The notes: generated by a model from the sequence alone, not told the origin. Shown: positions 12,410-26,000, counted from the first letter of the stretch. The stretch: DNA of 64,000 bases from Hirudo medicinalis (GCA_011800805.1 MPNW01000116.1:18803-82802); one strand, 5' to 3'. A program made the numbers and translations.

Positions 12410-13132
12410 AAAGAGTTATGTCAGCAAACAAATTCTACTTCACTAACATTAATTTAATCAATTTAAATTCTTAAGTTGGAAATTCATATGCATTAATTCA
12501 TTGTTATTCTTAAAAGCAACTTGAGATGTCACTTCTTGTTTTGTCCCTTCAAATATTTTTAAAATCGAAAATTAATTAAGATTAGATAGACATTCGCATT
12601 CATAAAAAGTTAGGACTTGTTTACCAATAATATTTAAGACATTTGCAGAAAGCATGATTTGTGAATTCATAAAGGATAACTTTCAAGTGAAAAATTTTTT
12701 TTTTCTAAATTTTTCCAAATTGTTAAATGGGTCTAAATTTTTTAAATTATTACCTACGCAATTTATTTATTTAATTTACTAGAAGTGTTAAATTGTTTCA
12801 GTAAGTTGAAAAGAAAGAGTCAGCATAACTGGATTAACACCATTCTTATGACAAAACAAGCATAACCGATCTGCCAGAATACGTTGTGTCAGAATGGCAA
12901 TTATACCGAGTTAGCTGAGTCATTTTACGTAAACATTACGGAGAATATAATTTAAACAGCGATTTTACGTTGATGCTATTCTATATTATTGTTATATATA
13001 TAGTTCGATTTTTTCATTCTCACGATATCTTGAGTAACAATAATTTCATAAGTGAGGTTTTTAATCTCTGCGGTTCATACAGATGTTATTCCGAAAGCAA
13101 TCGATGAGCTTTTGGTTCTTTGATCATAATCA
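12410..13132. other. Intergenic, nothing recognised
   Basis: AT-rich sequence upstream of the kinase gene. It presumably holds its promoter, but no motif is clear enough to mark. Confidence 0.4.
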
Positions 13133-13157
13133 GGGTTGGGGTTAGGGTTAGGGTTAG
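13133..13157 (+). repeat. Interstitial telomere-like repeat (TTAGGG)
   Basis: A short run of GGGTTA units, one of them altered to GGGTTGG. Related short tracts occur at 16.40, 34.57 and 40.92 kb. The unit is that of most animal telomeres. Confidence 0.8.
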
Positions 13158-14269
13158 CCAATGTTTAAGATTTTAGAACAAAACAAAATTTTAGGCTGTG
13201 TTAAATCACTTTTGTCATTAAATAATTGATGTATTCCTCTTAATTAAGTTATATTCAGTATGTATACATTTTGCATTTTCAAAATCATGTAAGCCGCATG
13301 ATTTTTGCATATTCAAAATCCCGGTAGAGCTTTCAAGTGTAAATACCAATAGACTATATTTACCTCGTATAGGATGAGTCAGTCTGTTCTTGTGAATTTT
13401 ATACATGGTTTAACGTTTATCTCTTTATTCCCACACATCTATAAGGCGATTTAACATAAAGTTCATATTTTAAGATTTGATGTTAAGAAAATTTTTCTAT
13501 TTTTTGATGTTTTATGCTTTTGTCAATTTTTTTCAGCAATCGATTTTTCAGTGTTGTTTACGCGCTATCGCAATGACGCACTGATTTGTTAAAAGTGATC
13601 AAGAACGCATCAAGTCAATTAATTAACTATTCGATATGTGAGCAACATTATATCGATTCATGAGCAAAAAGTATGCCATGTTTTTCCAAATGACTTTTTT
13701 TTTGACAAATCAATCGTTATTAATGCCCATATCTATTGCACTTATGTTGTTATTATGTTATTTTAAAAAGTTTTTAGGATGTTTTTATTACAAAAGTAAT
13801 CGTTTCTATTCTCGTTATTTCTCGATCACATCTCAATTTCTGTTACGAATTTAGGATTAACTTTACGAATGTTAATTCAGAGAGAGGAGGTGAAATATTT
13901 TGTTAAAAATTGCATTACGCAATTTATAAAACTCAAATTTCTAGTTTTCAGTTTTTGGCAATATACGTAAGAGCGAAGAGGCATGTTATGCTTGGGGCCA
14001 TAGTGAAGTGTGCATTATTTATGAAATATGAAGCTTATTAGTGAAATTCTAACAATTATTTGGTCAAATTTGAAACAAAATAAATGTTTCAAGAGTCAAA
14101 TCCATAACAAATATACAATAATAACAAACAATAATAACGTATTCTTGACAAAATCATTTGGATTTTGAGGAGAGTCCAAATATCAGTGATAGCTTTACTG
14201 ATAGTCTGTGAACGATTAGTAGATTTAATAAAAATTTTGCATTTGTTATTCAATAAGTACTCACTCTAA

Positions 14270-14485
14270 ATGATTTGCATCATTTATTTTATGCCTTTAA
14301 GACTACGTCGGCAACAGCAAAAATACTATTTCCACTATCACCATCATCGGCGTCGTCGTAGTCATCGCCGTCGTCGTCGTCATCACATCTCACTGGTCAA
14401 GATGATGGAACTTGAATACTTCGTCCAAAAATTGCGGCTGTTTAATAACAATAACAGTGATACCGTAATAAAAATCCTATTACAA

Positions 14486-14517
<32 letters not shown>

Positions 14518-14540
14518 GAAGAAGAAGAAGAAGAAGAGGA
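14270..14540. repeat. Trinucleotide microsatellites
   Basis: A degenerate CAT/CGT/CGG tract lies at about 14337-14391, then an (AAT)n run passing directly into (AAG)n at about 14487-14540. Both strands give long low-complexity open frames (His/Arg, Asn/Lys, or Leu/Phe), which are artefacts of the repeats and not genes. The rest of 13.16-15.93 kb shows no gene. Confidence 0.75.
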
Positions 14541-15499
14541 GGATTAAATGCTCGAGTGAGTAAGCAGTTAAGTCACACGTCACTAAGAACGTTCGAGTGA
14601 CAGAAAAGTCCTAAATAAAGACCACAGATAACCCTTGTCATAAATGTATGACTTAATTAGATAGAACCGAAATGAACCTGCCCTTACATATAAATGAAAT
14701 CAAATGAATAAATACAAGCTCTTACAAAAACCCCATTGATTTGTACTTGCTGTTTTCTTAATTTTTAGGAAAAAAAAGAATGTAGCACTTGTCCGTTCTT
14801 ATGACGATTTAAAACGGCTTGAAAGCCACCTAGAGTCACATTCATCAATATGTATAGACACAATTTACTTATTTATTTAACGAGAATAAATAATGAATCT
14901 AAATAATTTCGTAAATAAATAAACTTTAAAAAATTACCTAACCAACATGTTCTTAGAGTGCGTGATCGTGACCTAAGGTGATTATATAAAGACTTGCGAA
15001 AAGACTAGATCAGTGTAACTCCGAGGCCGCTATTATTATCATTAACAAGAAGTCTATGCGATTGAATTTCTCAAAAAGTCAATAAATACAGATAGCAATA
15101 GCGGTTGCTAATACGAAATATGCGCAATTAGGTTGTTCTTGAAAGCACCAAGTTAGTAAGGTTTTTTTTGATTATTGAAAATTAATTGACAATCACAACA
15201 AACACTCACATTAATAAAAATAATTTTCTATAAAACAAATTATGTAAACATCTTCATGGCCGTATCCCTTTTCATTTTAATAAGTGAAATGAGGAAATTT
15301 GCTGGTCATGTGAATTTCATTATATTAAAAATTATGTTGCTTTGGCTTCCGAAATTGTATGCAGTTTAAAAGCTTAATTCTGAAAGTTGCATATTTACTA
15401 AATGTAATGAAGAAGAGTTTAGATATTTTAACCAACCTATACTTTTACTTATTTATTTATTTTTATTTATTTGCATAACGGAGATGATTTGGAAATGGG

Positions 15500-15600
15500 G
15501 AAGAGCTAGTTGTTTATTAACGTCCGTTACGTAGCTAGATGATAGTGGTTCGACTCCTTGCTGCTATCGTGAGAGGCGGAAAATCTAAGACTGCATCTAG
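15500..15600 (-). repeat. Degraded tRNA-like repeat (family B)
   Basis: The reverse strand resembles the tRNA-like sequences at 27.89 and 56.40 kb: a region matching CCGCCTC and a degraded box B (GGATTCGAACC-like). It is too damaged to be a tRNA gene. Confidence 0.45.
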
Positions 15601-15934
15601 TTTACAATTTACCGTATATCGGCTCTACCACCAAAATATAAAAAATGAATTTTTAATAAATTTGTAGCCATTTTGTTTTTTTTTTATCCAGGTCATCCAA
15701 CTGAAAACTAGACAAAGAAGAAACAACCAATTTTTAGTTAGAAAAATACAAAAACAGTCTCTTCAAACTAATTATAAGAACTAAATAAGTAAAATAAATA
15801 GAATAGCTTTATTTATGAAGAGAGAGCACGAAAGTAATTGGTTCGACAATATGCTAAGACACATCTTTAACATTGACGCTGTAGCGCGAGGATCCAATAA
15901 TGTTCATGAGAGACGAAGAAAATGCACAATTAGA

Positions 15935-18900
15935 ATGAAATTTTCCTGCCACATGATTTTGTTACTGTTCGCCATATGTCCAACCTTGACCTTCGGAGAG
16001 GAAAACCATCTCTTCAGAAACCTCAGAAGCCAGCAGAGATCAAAGTGGGAGACACCTTGTGGTCACAGAGAACGTATATCAGAATTTTATAGTCACCAAT
16101 TGAGTTTTTCCGCCGAGAACGGCGATCGAACTACCTTGAGCAATGTGATAAAAAACGTTGGTGATATGGCTCAATGTCTGACCAGTAAACTTTTAAGTCT
16201 CAAGACTGTCTACGTAAGTAAATTGATTACTTTGAAAACATTGTTAAATTATCAGGAATCAATCACCAACGATTAAAATAATGCTAGCGAATTTTTGTAA
16301 CGAAGTAGTAAAATTGCTCTCCCTGACCAAGACTTTATATACTCCGGTTAAATATAAGTTTTTCGACAGATTGACATTTTGGTGTCAAGGATTCACCTAA
16401 CCCTAACCCAAGGATTCTCACCTAGCCTCCCAAAAACATTTTGAGGATCCCCCAAGAGTTCCACCCCCACCCCAACCTTCTTTTGTATATAACAACCAGA
16501 AAACTAAAATCCAAATGTTAGGGCCTCGGCTCGTTGATCTTTGATTTATTTTATCGAAATATTTTAACCCATTGGTTAGCTGCTGTTATCGTCTTATTTT
16601 TTAAATGTGTAAAATGAAGAAGTTAGATCAATGTTACCTTGATAAAGCCAAAACAAGGTCATCCCATTAATAGGGCTGAGTAAGTTCACCAACTGCTCTT
16701 GATTAACACCACCAGTGTAAAAATTCCTTATAAATTCCTGATTCAGATAAATGTAAACAATTAACAATCGCGTTAGCCGCAATTTCTTTAATAAAGAATA
16801 ACAACGTTCACCCGTCCTATTATTTTAAGGTATACCCAAATGCTCAACGCTTCTTCTCGTTTCAGGCACAAAAACGCTTCAACGATTCAGAATTGATCAG
16901 AGATTTGGAGAGTCACATGTTTCAGCTCAACGGTAGACCAAAACCTCGAGGGGTAAGAATGCAGTTGACATTTGTATAATTAGATGAAATCTTGAATTGA
17001 TGTTATCATTATTTAATTACAATCTTTATTAATAATGTAACGGAAATAACGATTTTAGCCAAATGCTTTAAAAAATACTGTCTAGCTGAGGAGAAATAAA
17101 ATTTTTAGTGCTATTACATCATGTTAAGCAATTATTTATTTAATTCTAATGAAGTAACTGCTTGCATTACAAGTAATTTTCGTGAAAACAAATTTTAATA
17201 ATTAAAAAAAAAATTGTCGATAATTTGTCGCACCCCCGAAAATAATTTCAACATTCAACTGGACAGCTAGGACAAAGTATGTCATCATCCATAAAACAGT
17301 GCCTTGTATTCCTGGTTGATGTCTAATTTCTTTCGAGCTCTCGTAAAATTTTACAAAAAATATAATTATAATAATTTTATACAAAAATATTTTCACACAA
17401 AATTATTAATAATAATAAATAATTATTATTATAACTATTATATTAAAATATATTAATTCTAATATTAATTAATTAGGTAAGTATTAATCGATTATTAATT
17501 AAGAATTATTAATAATATAATACAATTATGATATTAATATTTAATAAAATAATAATTTTGTAATAAAATATTTTCAAACATAGTAATAAGTATTATTATA
17601 TATAATTACAATATATACTACTAATAATAACTATTTATAATTAATAACATCAATTAGTAATTAATTAACTAACTAATAATTTATTGTTATTACTTATTAT
17701 TTTGTTTGGAAATATTATAATTCTAATATTACTTATATCAGGTAAGTATTAAGCGGTAATTAATAAACAAATCATTAATAATAATTAAATATTAATATAA
17801 TTATAATTACATACTAACATATTAATAATTAGTGATGATTGATAATTAGTTATTAACACAATTATAATTAATGCTTATTAATTAACAATTACTATTATTA
17901 TATAAGAATTACAACATTTTCAAACAAAATAATTAATAATAATAATAATAAAAGTTAATTTGTAAGGTGCCATGTGCATAGTGTCAGAGGCGCCTTATGT
18001 TTTTCGTTTTTCTGACTTCAGGTGACATTTTAAGAGCTCCGGGGAAGGTTGAGCTCTTATGAGGAGAGGTAGTGCGTTCCAGAGGCAGGGGAGGCAGAGG
18101 CAGAGAAACCTCTGCTGACAAGGGATGATTTGTTCACTGGTTGGCGTAATTGAATGGCGAAAGATGAACGAAGACCAGGTGTGTGGCGGCAGAGAGTGAG
18201 GTGATGGAGATAGGGCGGATTGGATGACGTAAGAGTTTTATAAGTCATTAGGGTGATTTTGAAGATGATGCGATTATGGATCGGCAACCAGTGCAATTGC
18301 TTCAGGCAGTCAATGTTATTAAGGGTTAGGTTAAGGAGAACAAGTTTAGCAAGTTTATTTTGTACGCGTTGCAAGGAATGGATCAAAGAGGCAGAAGTAG
18401 TCCAGTAGTCCAGGCGAGAGAGAACTAGACTACGTGCAAGGGCAAAAGTTGTGTTGACAGAGAGGAGCGGACGGATATGCCGAATTGCCCAGATAAGGTC
18501 AAAATCCTGTAATCATTTGACGATGGAGGCGGAATGTTCTTTAATGCTGAGGTGAGAATCAAAAGTAACACCGAGGAGTTTAAAAGTAGTAGAATCAGAA
18601 TCGTCAGAATTAAATAACACTAAATCTTAAAATGTCACTAAAAGTCCACTTCATAATGATTCATAGCATAAGTTTATATCATTATCCATTAAGCCACGAT
18701 TTTAAGAATAGCAAATGTTTAAAAGTAAATTTATCAAGATAAAAGGTCAACTAATTATTCGAGTTGTTTTCACATCTACGGCCGAAGCCGTTCCAGAAGA
18801 TTTGCAAGTGCTAGAAGAGTCTGTCTCTGAGTTATCCGTAGCGAATTGCTACGTTGAGGTAAATGAGTAAGATTGGAATCTAATTAGTCGCCTTATTGAC

Positions 18901-20010
18901 GCGGCTAGGAACTTTTCTTATTCTGAGGTATTAAATATACATAATTACAATGATCTTGAGTCTTGTAGTAGTTGTAATAAATTTTGCTTTTGAGGAAACG
19001 GTATAGATCAAAACTTAATAGATAAAAACTCTATCCACTCGTATATAATGTTAAAATGTATTTTCAATTTTGTTACTTTATTGTTTAAATTTAAAAATGC
19101 TTTGCAATTCTTGGCACTATATCTGAGATTCTTTATTCTTTGCTTTTCCGACTTCTCCGGATTTGCCTTCCAATGATGTCCTCAGCCATAGTAGTATCAA
19201 ACTTTTTTGAGTTTATTCATGACTTAAATATAAATTTAAAATAATTGGCACTTTTTAGATATTAAACTAAGCTAAGCGACGGTAGACACTGCTGCGTCTC
19301 TATTAACTGTAATTGTCATTATTTAGTTTATGTAGTTATCTATATAATAACAGAAACTAAATATAAAATATTTAAGTGCTTTTAGCAAGCCTAAACTTTA
19401 TAAAATAATTACTACTGCTAATGAAATTAAGTCTGCGCAAAAGTATTTACAGAAAAATAATTTTACAGGTCTCACAGAGAACCGATAGTATCTTTGAAAT
19501 CCTTCGCATCATAAGGCTAAGTGCAGAAGATGTGGCTCGTATGGTAGCTTACTGGGAAATGGCCGAAAACGGCGAAAGATTCGATGAACCCGGAGAAACG
19601 TTTGAAAATCAGTTCAGGACAATTGCAGCTGATTCACAATGTGGACTATATTGGATCCTCTGCCACATGCACATGATCATGGAAGAATTTGATCAGCAAC
19701 CTTATTCCATGAGGGCAATGGTAGAAATAAAGCTAATAGAGTAAGTTTTTTCAGAAAATGTAATTTTTTTTTAAAGAAGGGATGTTATGGCTTAAGCTCT
19801 GAAAATCTTATTAATTTTATACTGAAGGATCAAAATAAATCAAAATAATTTTGATTCCATCTAAAGCTGTAAATGTTCGACAGGCAAAATGAAGTGGCAA
19901 ATTCGAGAGCAGCTCGACACTGGAGAGACTATCTTGTCATGGTCTGTCTACACAAGCTCTTGCTGAAACTAAAAATGGAAATGCAAGTTGCTCAAGATTC
20001 TCTGAAGTAA
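15935..20010 (+). CDS. Secreted all-helical protein, candidate four-helix cytokine
   Basis: Exons 15935-16213, 16866-16952, 19469-19740 and 19884-20010 give 254 residues ending in TAA. Introns 1 and 2 are phase 0, intron 3 is phase 2. Residues 1-21 form a clear signal peptide (hydrophobic MILLLFAICPTLTFG, cleavage before EEN). The mature chain has no recognisable domain but is rich in amphipathic stretches: about 44-93, 100-115, 124-155, 165-213 and a C-terminal helix 221-254 (RAARHWRDYLVMVCLHKLLL). Mature cysteines are at 42, 81, 180, 187 and 234. A signal peptide, about 230 mature residues, a basic C-terminal helix and no transmembrane segment resemble IL-6/CNTF-class cytokines. This is inference from pattern, not a detected homology. 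A possible extra in-frame exon lies at 18739-18858. Other secreted helical proteins remain possible. The ATG at 15935 was preferred to an earlier in-frame one because it starts the signal peptide. Confidence 0.68.
17400..17944. repeat. Extremely AT-rich intronic sequence with an internal duplication
   Basis: Almost pure TAATTA-type sequence within an intron of the helical secreted gene. The block starting near 17455 (ATTCTAATATTA, then AGGTAAGTATTAA) reappears near 17720, so a unit of about 265 bases has been duplicated and has diverged. No coding content. Confidence 0.6.
17945..18635 (-). mobile_element. CR1/L2-like LINE, 3' end with (ATT)n tail
   Basis: The minus strand encodes the reverse-transcriptase C-terminal region: FKLLGVTFDSHLSI, ALARSLVLSRLDYW, LQRVQNKLAKLVLL and LKQLHWLPIHNRIIFKIT, with one in-frame stop upstream of the last open part. 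It ends with the family 3' end and an (ATT)n tail at 17,941-17,950. This is the best preserved member of the family in the window. It is truncated at its 5' end and lies in an intron of the helical secreted gene. Confidence 0.9.
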
Positions 20011-21254
20011 GAATCAAAAATCAAATGGGATAATGAATATTCAGGAAGTGGACGCTGGGTAATGAAATGAACAAATATTTACTCATTTTCTTTGTGGTTT
20101 GTCCATTTTCCCCGTAATAATGTTATGTCGGCAAATTTCTGTCTGATTGCTGTATCCTTCGAGATTCTGGTATTTATAAAGTCGAACGGACCAAAATCAC
20201 CCTCGAAATTTGCGAAACTTTCATTAAGCGATTCGCCAAAAAAAGGAGGTCGTAAAGTTTAAACATCTTGGTCCGACTTCGAAAGAGCGAAGAGCATGCA
20301 TATGCCGAAATTTAACAGCTTTACAACAGTTAATCAGTATTCTTCTTAATGTACAATGAATTTATTGTTAAACCTCTTTATGAAGATGTTGTGGACGTAA
20401 ATTTAATTTATCAATTTATGTAGATGTATTTGCTGTTGATTTCCATGTTTAAAGTCAAACTAGCAAGTGGTGCTCAACGAACGCCGACATTTAGCCGACG
20501 ATTGTGCGATTCTAAGATTGGATTTTTTTTCATATTTGAAGTTTTCGATTTAAAAAGAATATCATTTAAATGTTAAAAAGCGACCAATGGCATCTTGATT
20601 TGATTTTCTCTCCTTTATAAAACTTGAATGTAATATCCTAAATATTTACATTTTCTCATTTTCTTTAATTGTTTGACGCTTTGTGTTCCGAATATCACAA
20701 TCGTAAAAATAAAATATTAAATGTTATTCGGAGATTACGATATGTCTGAGCTATTGTAAGCTCCTACCTATGAATAAAAATTGATTCAATCCATATACAT
20801 TCTAGGGAGAATGACTTAATGGTCCGAAAGAATTGAATAATAGCACATTTGTAGTCACCGTGCTACGTAAAAGTTTGGGAAAATCGTAATAGGAAGCAAG
20901 ATATTGTATGAACAGTTTAGCAGATAACAATGTAGCAGTAAAATTCCATTTGAATTTGCTATCAAATTGAAAGGAGTTTGGTCAAAATCTCACGTTGACT
21001 AAAAATACCCTGAAATTTTTCAAGGCTTGAAGAGGTGATTTTTTTTAACGTCATCGCTATTGTTACAGTTATTTGATAAACTGAACCGAGGGATAGTCCC
21101 TTATTATATGCTTACTAAGTCTTTATTGTTATGTCTAAGGGATTTTTGTTAGATGTTATGGGAATTTAACGCATAATAATTTCAGCATATTATTAGGAAG
21201 TTAGAAAATATAGCGTAAAAATCCTGACTTAGTAAAACAGACGGTAATACAATT
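20011..21254. other. No gene recognised
   Basis: Sequence downstream of the helical secreted gene. No exon, RNA or repeat family could be supported on either strand. Confidence 0.4.
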
Positions 21255-22729
21255 GAGGCATTCCATGTCAAATCATCGCAACATCTGACATCATCTTGGA
21301 TTTTGTTGAAATTGGGCACAGTTGTTAAACAAGATGAGTAAGTTAAAAAATAAAATTTTAAAATTTTAGATTTTTTTGGTCAATCGATGTCAGAAATATG
21401 GGCCGTTGAACTTTGATCGAATGCCAACAACTGGCGATGATTGGTAAGTAAATTTGATTCTAGAGCATCTAGAAAGATAATATTTACATCAAATTAAAGG
21501 TATCTGAGAGCTCTATATGGGCAACTTACTTAGACTTTTTATTTTCAATATTTAAAAAATATTGTCATTTTAACACGGCTTATAGTAAGTTCGTAAAAAA
21601 AATTGTTTTCGATTTTTTTTCTATATTCAGATCATTATAAATAACACTTAATCCGGAATTCAGAGTGGGCACCAGTATAGTTTTTAGGTAGTGAATTTTT
21701 TAATATTGCTTAAAAATTGGGAATTCGTTAATCATCTCAGGTGAGACTAATTGTTAATGGATTTTTATTACTCTTTACGTTTGTTATTAAAAAAGGAAAA
21801 TAATTTCACAACATTTTTAAAGTTTCAAAGAAAAGCATAAAACGTATTTAAACTGCATAATATGCTTCTTTGAGCTCTAAAAACGTTTGCATGATATATG
21901 CAAGTCACCATTGACCATCATATCTTGCTGTGACATATCCTTTAACTTTTGCAAATGCAATGGTCTCATAATCAGTGGTGAAAGTATGTAGAACAAGTTT
22001 TATTCTTGATTAATTGCTATAAGAAAATTCTCTCACTTCGAGAGAATAAATTTACCGATTCGTTTAATATTGCCCGAATGTAGTGTAATTTGTTTTGGCT
22101 GCGGTGCGAAAACTTTGAAATTTATTGGCAAATCAATCAATTACCCCTTGTTCATATTCCTCTGTGGTTGCGAAATGGAATATTATAGAGGAGATGTTTA
22201 TTTGGGTGAAAAGTCATAATTGATGTGTGTTCGTAATTTGATCGTCATATAGTCTTTGCAAGCTGGCTTTGTGTCAGCAAGACACTTTAAAGTTCCCCAA
22301 GCCCCATCATAAGGACCTTTACCGTGGGAAGTTGCAAAAAATTTCTGCAGTTATAACAAACCATATTTATTAAAAATATATTATAAATTTGTAACAATTA
22401 TAATGTCTTTCATTTAATTTTGAAACTAAGCAACTCAAGTTACTGAATAATTTATGACATAATTAGCGAGTTCGCAATTTTTAGGCAACATTAAAAAATT
22501 AATTAATAAAAACTATAGGAGTGCCCATTCTGAATTTTGGAATATGTGTTCTTTATCATGGAAAAAAAATCGTGTTCAAAGATTTTAATTAACAATATTT
22601 TTTAAATACTAAAAATAAAAAAGTCTAAGTAAGTCGCCCAAATAGAGCCTTCAGATACCTTTAATTCGATATAAATATTATCCTTCTGGGTGATGTCAGA
22701 TGTTGTGGTGGTTTGCCTTTGAATGCCCC
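21255..22729 (-). mobile_element. Long-TIR DNA element with decayed protein remnants
   Basis: The ends are inverted copies: the left starts GAGGCATTC, the right ends GAATGCCCC, and both are flanked by AATT, a possible 4-base target duplication. The inverted arms reach about 21,745 and back to about 22,440. The left arm holds about 190 bases missing from the right. Shared blocks include CAACATCTGACATCA and TTAAAGGTATCTGA. On the minus strand the core encodes FFATSHGKGPYDGAWGTLK (near 22,340-22,285) and then VKGYVTARYDGQW (near 21,965-21,925), broken by stops. I recall similar motif pairs from unnamed metazoan transposon proteins but could not verify this. A partial second copy lies at 26.82-27.07 kb. 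Confidence 0.7.
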
Positions 22730-23016
22730 AATTATTAAAATGATTACAATAATAAATCAAAAACATTAAAAATTATTACAAAGTAAAATATAAATTTATT
22801 TAAAATTTTAATTATAGTGTCACATTTGTCAACTTGGTGGATGTTGACATTTCATGAATTATATGCATATGGGAGGCAGTGTCTCGCGAATTATATTACC
22901 TATTCAACTAAATTTGCAAATTCGGTCTGTAAGTTAATGAAATAAGCCTCTTTGCTTATTTTGTATTCGTTGTTCAATAAACAAACCTGTGCTTACAAAT
23001 TTGACTAGGTCGGATT

Positions 23017-26000
23017 ATGGCAGCGAGTTGTGAGAATTTGATTATCTGGGTGAGCTTTGGTTTAGTTTCAGTAATTACGAGATAATAGACATCTTCGCCA
23101 TAAATCCAGGAAGCGGCGCATATTTTATAACTTATTTTAAGTATTGAAGAAAATCATGGAAAACTAATCGAAAATGTATTCGAGTATATCCGAAGGAAGT
23201 GTGAGAATATTTAAGTTCATCGAAGCATACATTCTTCGACGCCATTCTACAGTTTTAAAAAATTTGCTAGAATATATATGAACGCTTAATAAATCTGAAT
23301 TAAAGTGATTTATTGTGATTCACAGTTGAATACACTTGACTATCCTGGTCAAGTAGAATCTGTCCAGGACCTGAGTAATGGAGTCATCTTAAGCAAAATC
23401 CTGAAAAACATGTCAGATTATACTAAACCATCTTGCTTATTTTTCTGTAACTCCAAATTATATGTGAAATTTAAAGCTTGTAATGGGTGTGATATTTATT
23501 AATTGCTGATACACTCTGCTTTGCATACATTGCCAGTGCTATTTAAAAAAAATTAGAATGTAAACATGTAAATGTAAACAAATCGATTTCAGCTTTAATG
23601 TACATAAAAAATTTTTGAAACATATTTTGTTAATAGTTGATGCATATTATTTATTGTTTTACTATTAGCATATTTTGTATAAATTAGGACTTATTATTAT
23701 TGTTATTAAAAATATTGTACCTCTTAACTTATGTTCCTTTGTTTATATAAATTTTTAAGCTTATGTTATTGTTTAATTTGTGTTACTATGCACTACTCAG
23801 ATGCCCCAAGGTTTTCAATGAAGATTGGCAAATGAGAATCAAAGGAGATGTTTCAAACAACTGGAGAGTCAAAGTAAATTCAATGTAATAATGATAATGG
23901 CTATTAGGAAGGTGATATGATGTTACTATTGTTATTGTTATAGTTTAAATTATTAAAATCACAATTTCACAATCACAAAATCACAATCACAAAAATAAAC
24001 TGATTGTAATTATTGTTATCATTAATATTATTGCTGTTGTTGTTTTTATTAATATTATTGTTATTGTTGGTATCCTTATCATTGTTTTTCTTGTTGTTGC
24101 AATTGACTGTTATTATCATTATCATATATAAGTTATCATATTATCATTGCAATTATCATTTTCAGGCAAGCAATCTGAAAAAAGTTTTGAGGGGAGTTTT
24201 GGATTACTACTCACAGGTAAGTATTCTGATGGTAATAATACTTAATTTATAAGGTGCCATATGAATAACATCAGAGGTGCTGTTGATCCTGTTCATGGCT
24301 TCTCATGGAAGTGGATCGTATCGAAGAGACGAGGTCGGTTGAGACGAGGGAGCAGTTCCTTCTGGAGAATAGCGTAGTCGTATGAAAAACTTCACTTGGT
24401 GAGATGTGACCAGTGGACTGGTCAGTGTAGGTGAATGAAGGTGATCAAGTATATGAGAAGAGTAAATGAGGTAATGAGGGTGGTTTAGCAGTTTCAAGAG
24501 TGGTATAGGTGGTAAGAGCAATTTTAACAATAATGCAGTGATGATGCAGTTTAGGCAACCAGTGAGGTTTAATTTAAGGAAATCAGAGTTGGTGAGGCTT
24601 GGATGTGGACAATACAAAAAGGCATTGAACTAGTGTTAATGGAAGTGGTGATGAAAGCAATGATAAATTCATTTTTCAGGATTTACAGCTCTCCCTATCT
24701 GAATCTCAAATTCCTGATGTGAATGTCATTGGTAGGTTATCATCGATGTTATCGTGTTCACTTCTCCATCGGCATTATTATATTACATTTGAAAACAAAC
24801 TTGGAAACTGGTTTGTGTGATGGAAGATTATAGAACTACTAATATTTGTGTGACAACTTTTTCACTATTTCTGACTAGTGCAGATATTTTATTGTTGCCA
24901 TTATTTCTGAAATAATTGCCATTGATGCTGTGGCCATTTCATGTCCTTGAAGCTGAAAAGGAGGATGAGAAGGAAATGAGCAAGTTGCTTCAGCTGGTGC
25001 TTGGCTGTGCAGTCAACTGTGACCAGAAGCAGGAGTACATTCAAAAGATCATGGGTTTAGAAGAGAAAGTCCAACACTCTGTCATGATCTCTATCAAGGA
25101 GGTAGTTGATTTTCTTTAAAGTGCTTCTTTATTTTTAACCAATGATATTTATTTATTCATTCAGTTAATGTTGACTGAATCATCCCAGAGTCTAGAAAGT
25201 GAATGCCACCAGGTGGGTCACGAATAGTTGTTTGGTCATATGTATTTCCATATATCCATACTTTAGGCCTTGGCCATTGGAGACCAGAAGAAATTGATGG
25301 AAGAACGAAATTTGCTGGAACTTAGATGCCATGAACTAGACCAACAAGTTAATTTGTTCATTTAATTGATTTAAAAATTTTTATTTTATTCTGCAAAAAA
25401 ACATTTAAACCTTATCTCACATCCTAATATTAATGGTTTCATTGTAAAACAAGTTTCACATTTGAAGTTTCTGGGAGTTTCTGTTATTGTGGATCACATT
25501 CATCATGGATTAGACATATTTCTCTTATTCAATCTAAAATTTAAAAAAATGTTATTATTTCACATTTACGCTCTTATGTTAATAATAATAATATTAATAA
25601 TAATAATAATAATAACACTGCCTTTTTGTTATATTATTCTTTAATTTGTTTTTTTGCAATATTTGACATATTGCAACATTATTTCGGCTTGGCTTCTGCA
25701 TGTCATTCTTGGTTAAGACAAATTGCTTATCTTAAAGAGAAGAATTAATCATAATCTTTCAATATAGCATTTCGTCTAGCATTTCTTTTGTGCAACATTC
25801 ATTAATAATAATTAAGTTGCTTTATTTATGAATAATTATAATAATTATGTATTACCATTTATTTAATGGTTTCTTAATTAATAAAATAAATTATAATTAT
25901 GATGTTTTTACATCCCTGAGTATATTCTGCAGTTTGCCAGAAACACAAAAAATTTATATTTTATAGACCTAGGTTACTTGAAAATATTCCCTTCTTATTA

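Noticed and set aside
14270..14583. His/Arg-rich and Leu/Phe-rich open frames
   Set aside because: They are direct translations of trinucleotide microsatellites on the two strands.
17202..17396. Minus-strand 64-codon frame
   Set aside because: Another frame of the same sequence also reads protein-like (FMDDDILCPSCPVEC), suggesting a decayed mobile element, but neither could be identified.
24013..24252. Leu/Ile-rich 79-codon frame
   Set aside because: A TTATTG-type repeat read in one frame; the true coding part is HOOK exon 24166-24216 in that region.
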